Translations under genes and position numbers: made by a program | Origin: Methanomassiliicoccaceae archaeon UBA328 | GTDB taxonomy: Archaea; Thermoplasmatota; Thermoplasmata; Methanomassiliicoccales; Methanomethylophilaceae | Reading direction: 5' to 3' | Assembly: GCA_002506905.1 (NCBI GenBank) | Contig: DAYM01000010.1 | Span: 106,450-135,509 of the forward strand | DNA: 29,060 bases | Notes under the pieces: generated by a model | Told to the model about the DNA's origin: nothing | Seen by the model: only the letters and a program-made list of their open reading frames with translations | Database searches by the model: none | Shown here: positions 22,767 through 29,060 of the stretch, one piece after another | Layout of the letters: every line of letters begins with the position of its first letter | Position numbering within the stretch: the stretch's first letter is position 1

Positions 22767-23708
22767 ATGTCAACTGACAGTCCGATAGAGATCGTCGACC
22801 TCCGCAAGGAGTACGGATCGTTCACCGCCGTGAACGGTCTGAATCTCTCTATCAAGAAGAACAGCTTCACGGGTCTTCTCGGTCCGAACGGCGCCGGAAA
22901 GAGCACGACATTGAAGATACTGACACATTTGATCAAGGCCACTTCCGGAGAGGCGTATCTCAACGGCGTGGATGTGACAAAGGACCCCAAGGCCGCACTG
23001 ACAAATGTCGGTACCGTCATCGAGACCCCCGAGTTCTATCCGTACCTCACACCCAGGGAGACCATGAGATATGTGGGCGAATTGATCGGAATGAACAAAG
23101 AATCGATCAAGACCGAGACCGAAGAGATCCTTGAAAAGGTCAAGATGACCGACTGGGGAGACAAGAGGCTCGGGACCTTCTCCAAGGGAATGAGACAGAG
23201 GATCGCTCTGGGTCAGGCCCTTATGAACGACCCTAACATCATCATCCTCGACGAACCCACATCCGGTCTCGACCCCAGAGGAATGGCGGAGATCAGAGAA
23301 GTGCTGAAGAATCTCAGGAACGACTCCAACGACCTCACCATAGTTATGAGCTCTCATATCCTCACGGAGGTCCAGGACCTTTGCGACAGGATCGCCATGA
23401 TCAACCACGGAACACTTCTGATGGATGACGACATATCCGCATTCGTGACATCCCACGGAGTGAAGTCTGTCATCGCCAAGACGACGGAGATCCCCACGGC
23501 CGAACTCATCGATCGCATCGGACAGCTCGACTACGTCAGATCCGCGGAACGCCTCGGCAACGATGTTCAGATCTTCATCGGAGATTCCAACGAGGAAAGG
23601 AACAGATTGTTCAACGATCTGGCACAGATGAACGCGGGCATCTACAGCCTTGCGGAGACGGACAAGCTCGAGGAGACCTACCTCGACCTCATCAAGGAGT
23701 CGGCATAA
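22767..23708 (+). CDS. ABC-2 type transporter ATP-binding protein
   Basis: A 313-residue ATPase of an exporter. Walker A is GPNGAGKST (39-47), the signature is FSKGMRQR, and Walker B/D-loop is IIILDEPTSGLDPRG. An extra C-terminal domain of about 90 residues follows the H-loop (VMSSHILTE), as in CcmA/NatA-type ATPases. It is a paralogue of the partial ATPase at 1-184. Its TAA stop overlaps the upstream ATG of the permease frame (TAATG). The exported substrate is unknown. Confidence 0.92.
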   Translation: MSTDSPIEIVDLRKEYGSFTAVNGLNLSIKKNSFTGLLGPNGAGKSTTLKILTHLIKATSGEAYLNGVDVTKDPKAALTNVGTVIETPEFYPYLTPRETMRYVGELIGMNKESIKTETEEILEKVKMTDWGDKRLGTFSKGMRQRIALGQALMNDPNIIILDEPTSGLDPRGMAEIREVLKNLRNDSNDLTIVMSSHILTEVQDLCDRIAMINHGTLLMDDDISAFVTSHGVKSVIAKTTEIPTAELIDRIGQLDYVRSAERLGNDVQIFIGDSNEERNRLFNDLAQMNAGIYSLAETDKLEETYLDLIKESA

Positions 23709-24616
23709 TGTCATTCATCGAGTTAGACGACTTCTGACAGGCCGCCATGGTCGCCAAGAACGAACTTATCAAAGGCATGCGCGGAAAGAAGTTCCTCGTC
23801 AGCCTTGCGGTGATACTCCTCGTGTTCGTCCTGATAACCGTCATCCCGTACGCCACGGGAGGCACATGGAGCGGAAAGGCGGCAAGCGACATCCTGTCCT
23901 CGTATCTTTCCTACATAAGCATGATCTCTCTCCTGATCGTGGCGCTTCTCTCATCCGTTGCGATAGTGTCCGAATTCGAAGAGAGGACCGCACTGATCCT
24001 TTTCACTAGACCGATCAAGAGGACCACCATATTCCTCGGAAAACTGATGGCATGCTTCGCCATAACCGCGCTGATCATGCTGGTATATTACTTACTGGTC
24101 ACGGCCATGCTTGCGATATTCGCAGGCACCATTCCCTGGGAACTGATCATATCGCTCTGCTTCTGTCTGCTGTATGTGTTCGCCGCATCCGGTATCGCAT
24201 TCTTCATCAGCGCATTCCTGAAGAAAAGCAGCGTCGCCACGATCATAACCCTGCTCGGTCTGCTCATGGTGATACCCATCGTTTCCACCATGATCGGCGG
24301 AGACACATGGTACATGCTCGACACTGCCGGGAACACGATAATCACATGCGTTCCGGAATACGTGGACAGCTACAACGCCATCATCTACGAGTGGGTGGAA
24401 TACATGCAGAAGGCCATCGATTACATGAACCTGTCCGGCGACGCCGAGATCATGCAGGTTGCCGCCATCATGCAGGGAATGGTCGACAGCTACATGTTCG
24501 GAATGATGGAACCCATAGCAACGCCCGATCTCCTCCGCGAGGCCGGTATTCTGATCGCGTGGGGTGTCTCCGCATACTTCATCGCATGGCTCAAATTCAT
24601 CAGAAGAGAGTTCTAA
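23708..24616 (+). CDS. ABC-2 type permease, reading frame with an in-frame TGA at codon 10
   Basis: A membrane protein with about six hydrophobic segments, the partner of the ATPase upstream. The intact part from ATG 23747 is 289 residues (MVAKNELIKGMRGKKFL...). The same frame extends back to ATG 23708, whose A is the last base of the ATPase stop (TAATG). That extension reads MSFIELDDF, then TGA (23735-23737), then QAA before the ATG at 23747. So the original gene probably began at 23708, and one base change turned codon 10 into a stop. Translation could restart at 23747, only nine bases after the TGA, leaving the membrane part intact. TGA is the main stop codon here, so read-through is unlikely. 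Confidence 0.8.
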
Positions 24617-24628
24617 ACCGCTTACATC

Positions 24629-24671
24629 GCCCGGCCCTGCGCCGGGCATCCTTATTTTCAAAACATTTTTC
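24629..24671 (+). terminator. Terminator of the ABC exporter operon
   Basis: GCCCGGC and GCCGGGC form a perfect 7-bp stem with a 5-base loop, followed by T-rich sequence to 24671. It starts 12 bases after the permease stop. Confidence 0.65.
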
Positions 24672-24680
24672 TTAACAGAG

Positions 24681-24736
24681 TTACAAAATTGTAATCAATA
24701 AACGTTGAAGTACGGATACCTTCATAAACAATTGTT
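24681..24736 (+). promoter_or_regulatory. sufC-sufB promoter with two palindromes
   Basis: TTACAA-AA-TTGTAA (24681-24694) is a perfect inverted repeat and AACAATTGTT (24727-24736) a perfect palindrome. The second overlaps the likely TATA element (CATAAACAA, about 24724-24732), which predicts a start near the GTG at 24762. They could bind a regulator of Fe-S assembly. Confidence 0.5.
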
Positions 24737-24761
24737 GACATAACCGAACAACGGTGTTTCA

Positions 24762-25514
24762 GTGCTTGAGATCAAAGACCTACACGTAAAGTCCGGTGAC
24801 AGGGAGATCCTCAAAGGAGTGAATCTTTCGGTCGCCGATGGCCAGACCTGCATTCTGTTCGGCCCCAACGGGTCGGGTAAATCCACCCTGCTTTCAGCCA
24901 TTATGGGCTACGGCACGACAGAGATAACACAAGGTCAGATCCTATTCAAAGGCCAAGATATTACTCACATGACCGTCGACGAGCGCGCAAAGCTCGGTAT
25001 CGGCATGATGATGCAGAGGCCTCCGAACATCACCGGGGTAAAACTCGGGGATCTCGTGAGGGCCACAGCCAAAGATAACTGCGGAGACGACGTCATATCC
25101 GAAGCGAGGGATTTCAAAATGGAATCCTTCCTCGACCGTGACATCAATGTCGGATTCTCCGGAGGAGAGATCAAAAGATCCGAACTTCTGCAGCTTGCCG
25201 CCCAGAAACCCGATTTCGTCCTTCTGGACGAACCGGAATCGGGTGTCGACCTGGGGAACATAGATCTCATCGGAAAGAAGGTGCACGACCTTCTCTACGA
25301 CACAAAACCCTGCGGCGGTTCAAAGGCCAACAGATCGGTCTCGTCGCTGGTCATCACACATACCGGACAGATCCTGAACTACATCAGCGCAGACACCGCC
25401 TACATCATGAAGGAAGGCAGGATCTGGTGTACCGGACGTCCGATGGACCTTCTGAAGAATATCAGAGAAAAAGGATATGGAGAGTGTATCAAATGCAGAC
25501 TGGTGAAGATGTAA
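24762..25514 (+). CDS. sufC: Fe-S cluster assembly ATPase SufC
   Basis: A 250-residue ABC-type ATPase that acts in the cytoplasm with SufB in Fe-S cluster assembly. Walker A is GPNGSGKST (34-42), the signature FSGGE (132-136), and Walker B/D-loop LLDEPESGVD (to 163). MMMQRPPNITGV and the long VITHTGQILNYI region are SufC-like rather than transporter-like. The start codon is GTG with no clear ribosome-binding site, in keeping with a leaderless message. The C-terminus (ECIKCRLVKM) has a CxxC not found in all SufC proteins. It overlaps sufB by 22 bases. Confidence 0.93.
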   Translation: MLEIKDLHVKSGDREILKGVNLSVADGQTCILFGPNGSGKSTLLSAIMGYGTTEITQGQILFKGQDITHMTVDERAKLGIGMMMQRPPNITGVKLGDLVRATAKDNCGDDVISEARDFKMESFLDRDINVGFSGGEIKRSELLQLAAQKPDFVLLDEPESGVDLGNIDLIGKKVHDLLYDTKPCGGSKANRSVSSLVITHTGQILNYISADTAYIMKEGRIWCTGRPMDLLKNIREKGYGECIKCRLVKM

Positions 25515-26698
25515 AGAAGGCACTCGATAAGAAGGCCGCATACGGCAAGGACATCGATATCGACAGATTCGAGGAAGGAGAGCGTGACGTCAAACAGATC
25601 GACGAGATCGAAGACTCCGGAGATCTGAAAGAGACCATGGACCACGTCGGTGTCACCGATCAGGAAGACCGTCTCGGGACCATCATATTCATCGACAACG
25701 GAATGAGCCATTGTTCCAACAAGGCCCAGGACGGTGTCGAACTCCTGTCCACCCAGGAAGCGCTGAAGAAGTACGATTGGGTCAAGGACTACATGTGGAA
25801 GGCGATCGACCCTTCGAAGGACAAGTACACCGCGAAGACCTATCTCGAGAACTCCGACGGATACTTCATCCACGTCAAAGAGGGATACAAGGCGAAATAC
25901 CCTGTCCAGACCTGCATGCTCCTGAACAAGAACAAGAGCATCCAGAACCTCCACAACCTGATCATAGTCGACGAAGGGGCATCCCTGGAGATCATCACCG
26001 GCTGTTCGACCACGCATCACTCCAACGATGCGCTTCACGTCGGTGTGTCCGAAATCTACATCAAGGACAACGCGAACCTCCAGTTCTCCATGATTCACAG
26101 CTGGGGAAAGGAGACCGGAGTACGTCCGAGGACCGCCTGTATGATCGGAAAGAACGGTTCGTACACCAACAACTACATCCTGCTGAACCCCGTGGGATCG
26201 CTTCAGAGCTATCCCGTGGCCAACCTCAACGGCGAGGGAGCTTCATGCGCATTCAACACGATGTGCCTTGCAGAAAAGGGATCCAACGTCGATACCGGCG
26301 GAATGGCCGTCCTCAATGCTCCGGACACCAACGCGCAGATCATGTCGAGAAGCATCACCAAAGGCGGTTCGATGATCGCCCGCGGAAGACTTGTAGGAAA
26401 TGCTTCCGGTGCAAAGGCGCATTTGGAATGCAGGAGCATCGTGCTCGAAGACGGAGGAACGACGCTTGCCATTCCCGAATTGGAAGCACGTGTCGCCGAT
26501 GTCGAGATGACACACGAGGCCGCTGTCGGAAAGATCGCAAGGGACCAGGTCGAATATCTGATGTCACGCGGACTCACCGAGGACGAGGCCATCGCAATGA
26601 TCATCAGAGGATTCCTCGCAGGAAGCATCGAAGGTCTGCCGCCGTCACTCAAGAACGAGATCGACGCAGCGATATCGAAAGCGAACCTCGGAAACTGA
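25493..26698 (+). CDS. sufB: Fe-S cluster assembly scaffold SufB (SufB/SufD family)
   Basis: A 401-residue SufB/SufD-type protein with a right-handed beta-helix core, the scaffold partner of SufC. Conserved elements are ITGCSTTHHSNDALHVGVSEI (C171 and the HH pair), HLECRSIVLEDG, and the C-terminal THEAAVGKIARDQVEYLMSRGLTEDEA. It is shorter than bacterial SufB. With only SufC and SufB present, the pair matches the minimal SufBC (SMS-type) system of archaea. ATG 25493 is chosen over an upstream frame extension (25427) that lies within sufC and has no family likeness; GGAG lies about ten bases before it. The nearby nitrogenase-like genes are potential clients. Confidence 0.93.
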   Translation: MQTGEDVKKALDKKAAYGKDIDIDRFEEGERDVKQIDEIEDSGDLKETMDHVGVTDQEDRLGTIIFIDNGMSHCSNKAQDGVELLSTQEALKKYDWVKDYMWKAIDPSKDKYTAKTYLENSDGYFIHVKEGYKAKYPVQTCMLLNKNKSIQNLHNLIIVDEGASLEIITGCSTTHHSNDALHVGVSEIYIKDNANLQFSMIHSWGKETGVRPRTACMIGKNGSYTNNYILLNPVGSLQSYPVANLNGEGASCAFNTMCLAEKGSNVDTGGMAVLNAPDTNAQIMSRSITKGGSMIARGRLVGNASGAKAHLECRSIVLEDGGTTLAIPELEARVADVEMTHEAAVGKIARDQVEYLMSRGLTEDEAIAMIIRGFLAGSIEGLPPSLKNEIDAAISKANLGN

Positions 26699-26706
26699 AC
26701 ATTTTA

Positions 26707-26735
26707 TGGGCTTCGGCCCACTTTTCCACTTTTTT
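26707..26735 (+). terminator. Terminator of the sufCB operon
   Basis: TGGGC-TTCG-GCCCA is a perfect stem with a stable UUCG-type tetraloop, followed by two T runs (26722-26725 and 26730-26735). It starts 8 bases after the sufB stop. Confidence 0.75.
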
Positions 26736-26783
26736 CGGCTCTTGCAGATCGTGTGCTTCCGCTCGGATCCCCATAGGCCCGTA

Positions 26784-28019
26784 TCAGTAATTTATCAGAC
26801 AGTCCAGCAGGTACAATACACCGCCGCATCCGATTACCTGGGCCGGACGGAAATCCTTTATCGGCTGCGGATTGGAGATCGCCACTCCCTTATTACAGAG
26901 ACCGACCGCTTCCATGTGTTTCGCATCGACCCCGTCAGAAAGATAGAACTCGCAATCCACCGGCCCTTTCGTCAGGGCGTCGGAACATCCCATGCCTTCA
27001 AGCATCTCCGCCAATACGGCCTTCTGCTCATCGGAAGCACCGTATGACAGCATCACGGCATCCGGGATCACGGAGAGATAGGAATACATCCATTCGGTCA
27101 TCGGAATGACCAGCGAGGCATCCCCCTCGATACAGAACGACGACCCTCTCAGCGGATGTCCGAACCTTGCCGCATTCAGATCTGCGGCGCAAGACCTCTC
27201 CCTGCAGTCGATATCTTCGATGACAGGCGACGGATCCTTTCCGAATAGTCCGGCGATCTCGGAGATCCATTTCCTGGTCCCTTCGAATCCGATCGGAATG
27301 CCTACCTGTTCGGACCTTATCCCGAACTCGGCATAGAACTTCGAAAGCTCCGAGCAGTACTCGGGAGCCATTATCAGATTCATCTCTGCATCGACGGACG
27401 AAGCGATCTCCGCACATGACGATCCCGCTCCGGGAACACACAGCACGATTATTCCTATCTTCGACAGCATCTCCCTGAGCTCTTCCAGGACAGCTTCCCA
27501 GGATTTGGTCCAGATGTTCAATCCCAGCAGATTGACCGAATCCTTCCTTACCTCCCTTCTGTCCCTGACCAGCAGCGAAACGGCCTGGGTCAGAGCATGA
27601 TCGAATCCTTTGCACATGGGGCCGGAGAGTTCGGGAGCATCGAGAATGTAGACCCCTTCCGTGTGTCCGCTCTTTTCGACCGCACTTTCCATGGGATCTC
27701 CGTTGACTATGGTGCTCGGAGCGCCTATCACGAAGACGGTCTCGTCGGACGGCTGTTCCCCGATCGTCTCGGCAAGCTTCGCACATCCTCCGGTTATCAG
27801 GTCCATCGAGGATACGTCGGAATACGGAACGCGGTCCGATTGACTGATGAAAGAATCGAAGACATCCTTCGGTTCCGAGGCTACCCTTGTGAAATACCTT
27901 CTCGAGAAGCAGACCATGTTCTTTCTGCATCCCGTAGGTCCGTGCATGACCGCTTTGGCATCAGAAATGCCTTCTACGGCCAATACGGCCCCCGTAAGTG
28001 CATCAGGTCCGTTCCTCAT
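26784..28019 (-). CDS. Nitrogenase component 1-like subunit (second gene of the pair)
   Basis: A 411-residue protein of the nitrogenase component 1 superfamily (NifD/NifK/NifE/NifN/BchN/BchB/CfbD). Near the N-terminus AVMHGPTGC (23-31) matches the cluster-binding HGPxGC of the family (C31). MDLITGGCAKL (72-82) corresponds to the VFGG..KL block and VNLLGLNIW (162-170) to the later conserved strand. Where most relatives have a cluster cysteine (TTCxxxxIGDD), this protein has FVIGAPSTIVNGDP, with Ala at position 100. The C-terminus is RPAQVIGCGGVLYLLD. ATG 28019 overlaps the upstream stop (ATGA) and has GGGAGG eight bases before it; an in-frame ATG at 28040 is less likely. The substrate is unknown. 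It should form a complex with the upstream product and need a NifH-like reductase, not in the window. Confidence 0.8.
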   Translation of the reverse strand: MRNGPDALTGAVLAVEGISDAKAVMHGPTGCRKNMVCFSRRYFTRVASEPKDVFDSFISQSDRVPYSDVSSMDLITGGCAKLAETIGEQPSDETVFVIGAPSTIVNGDPMESAVEKSGHTEGVYILDAPELSGPMCKGFDHALTQAVSLLVRDRREVRKDSVNLLGLNIWTKSWEAVLEELREMLSKIGIIVLCVPGAGSSCAEIASSVDAEMNLIMAPEYCSELSKFYAEFGIRSEQVGIPIGFEGTRKWISEIAGLFGKDPSPVIEDIDCRERSCAADLNAARFGHPLRGSSFCIEGDASLVIPMTEWMYSYLSVIPDAVMLSYGASDEQKAVLAEMLEGMGCSDALTKGPVDCEFYLSDGVDAKHMEAVGLCNKGVAISNPQPIKDFRPAQVIGCGGVLYLLDCLINY

Positions 28020-29060
28020 CCGAACCGCCTCCCTTCCCATCCTGAGGCCGAAGGCGCCCTGAGGAGATTGTAAACTCTGCGTATCAGATTGTACGAACCC
28101 TGGTATGAAATGGTCTCCGGCGGCAGATTGCCGTTGCATATTCCGGGATCCCTTCTGAAATTGGAATGGCCGAGAATGAGATCGGGCCTCAGCTCTTCGA
28201 TATCCTTCGGAATGTCCTTCATCGAATAGTAATCCTGGACATTGACACCGGGACGCGTGGGCTTCGGGGCCTCATCCTCCTCGAACCTTACGATGCCGAC
28301 CTTGACGACCTTCATTCCCACATCGTTGAGCGTATCCACCGCCCATTGGACAGGCATCATGGTGCCTGTGATGATTATGACCTTCTTGCCGGAAAGCAGG
28401 GGGCGCATCCTGTAGACGTATGCGTCGTAATCCTTAGAGATCGCGGCAATGGCCTTCTCAGCGGCATCCTTCATTCCGACGCGTCTTCCCGTATCCTTGA
28501 TCCAATCGAACGTATCGCGGACACCGGACGGGAGCGGTCTGAGATAGTTCGTAACCCCGCGCGATTCGAGTTTCTTCCTGAGATCCGAACTCCTCTCCGT
28601 CTCCGTCGCCAAAACGTTGTATTCTGCCTTTCCCGCATTGCGTATCTGTTCCGAAGAACAGCGGTAGAACAGCTTGGTCTCAACCTTCAAATTGAAAATA
28701 TCGAAAAGAGCCAGTATGTTCTTTTCGTTGTCACCGTAATTCAGTCTTCCGAATCCGTCATCGACGAAATTAACGGTACCCGGGACCTTCAGGACATCCT
28801 GCTCGACCATAGAACAGAGATAGTCTATCGCATCCTCCCTGCCCTTCAATGCATCCCCGGTGAACACCCCGGAACAATCTATCAATCTGATGTCGCGTCC
28901 GGTCTCCTCCGCCAGCCTTTCGACGACGGCCTTGGAATTATCGCCGATCATGCTCGGAACGCATGTGGTCACCACCGCGAGAGGCCCTTTCCTCTCAAGC
29001 AGCGATCTCCTGATCTGAGACTCCAATTTTCCGATGCTTCCGGTGACCGTGTCGGAATCG
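28016..29060 (-). CDS. Nitrogenase component 1-like subunit (first gene, partial)
   Basis: The last 347 residues are in the window; the N-terminus lies beyond the right edge, because the frame is open through position 29059. The visible part starts DSDTVTGSIGKLESQI, equivalent to the FGG..KL block of the superfamily. It then has VVTTCVPSMIGDN, where C33 of the visible part is the conserved cluster cysteine. VNFVDDGFGRLNYGDNEKNI and a C-terminal half with GKKVIIITGTMMPVQWAVDTL and PDLILGHSNF follow the family layout. I see no NifD-type FeMo-co ligand (late Cys and His), so this is probably not a true nitrogenase. The apparent TTG start at 29026 is an artefact of the window edge. The missing N-terminus should hold the HGPxGC-like cysteine. 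Confidence 0.78.
   Translation of the reverse strand, partial: DSDTVTGSIGKLESQIRRSLLERKGPLAVVTTCVPSMIGDNSKAVVERLAEETGRDIRLIDCSGVFTGDALKGREDAIDYLCSMVEQDVLKVPGTVNFVDDGFGRLNYGDNEKNILALFDIFNLKVETKLFYRCSSEQIRNAGKAEYNVLATETERSSDLRKKLESRGVTNYLRPLPSGVRDTFDWIKDTGRRVGMKDAAEKAIAAISKDYDAYVYRMRPLLSGKKVIIITGTMMPVQWAVDTLNDVGMKVVKVGIVRFEEDEAPKPTRPGVNVQDYYSMKDIPKDIEELRPDLILGHSNFRRDPGICNGNLPPETISYQGSYNLIRRVYNLLRAPSASGWEGRRFG

Noticed and set aside
22770..23714. A 314-codon minus-strand frame opposite the ABC ATPase
   Set aside because: The plus frame carries all ABC motifs; the opposite frame is open only because of codon bias.
23735..23737. Selenocysteine at the TGA of the permease
   Set aside because: A membrane permease N-terminus has no redox site, TGA is the normal stop of most genes here, and the downstream ATG offers a simpler explanation.
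26784..29060. True nitrogen-fixing NifD-NifK
   Set aside because: The late Cys and His that hold the FeMo cofactor are not seen, the proteins are short, and the second subunit lacks a P-cluster cysteine.

Overview
The window is a gene-dense stretch of archaeal chromosome, most likely from a methanogen of the order Methanomassiliicoccales (Thermoplasmata, perhaps the gut Methanomethylophilaceae). The archaeal signs are an Orc1/Cdc6 replication initiator, archaeal-type GluRS, RibL and RibC of riboflavin synthesis, an NcsA/TtuA tRNA thiolase, a SufC-SufB pair without other Suf proteins, and TATA boxes placed about 25 bp before start codons, many of which look leaderless. None of the 27 gene stop codons I could read is TAG (23 TGA, 4 TAA). 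That is expected in an archaeon that reads amber as pyrrolysine, and it fits this order. The order-level assignment is inference; 'archaeon' is well supported.

Layout. Positions 1-184 hold the start of an ABC ATPase, divergent from gltX (358-2043). Next, on the minus strand, come feoB and a DtxR/FeoA-type repressor (2088-4651) with a repressor-style inverted repeat at their promoter; then glyA and a small interrupted coiled-coil gene (4802-6408) closed by a strong terminator; then a PGI/PMI sugar isomerase (6477-7433). A compact riboflavin operon, ribB-ribL-ribC-ribH, runs forward from 7582 to 9605. It faces a minus-strand aminotransferase-flavodoxin pair (9720-11460). A sulfur region follows (11588-16932): a Zn-ribbon/PUA/PP-loop/ferredoxin fusion protein, divergent from cysE-cysS-radical SAM. 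An alanine/Na+ symporter (17168-18595) comes next. Then a minus-strand operon runs nif3-like, orc1/cdc6, ncsA, nitrilase (18802-22652). A divergent ABC exporter pair (22767-24616) and sufC-sufB (24762-26698) are on the plus strand. The window closes with two overlapping minus-strand genes for nitrogenase component 1-like subunits, the first of which runs off the edge.

How the parts fit. Much of the window concerns iron and sulfur: iron uptake and its repressor, cysteine synthesis and charging, an Fe-S-rich PP-loop enzyme, tRNA thiolation, Fe-S assembly, and a nitrogenase-like two-subunit enzyme that would need such clusters. Flavin synthesis and a flavodoxin supply electron carriers. Alanine uptake and a probable alanine aminotransferase suggest amino acid use.

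The most interesting items are the nitrogenase-like pair, which does not look like the single-subunit F430 enzyme CfbD; two genes with clean in-frame stop codons (a TAA in a small coiled-coil gene and a TGA at codon 10 of an ABC permease); the unusual Fe-S PP-loop fusion; a replication initiator embedded in a tRNA-thiolation operon; and several palindromic candidate operators sitting on TATA boxes. I saw no rRNA, tRNA, insertion sequence or CRISPR array.
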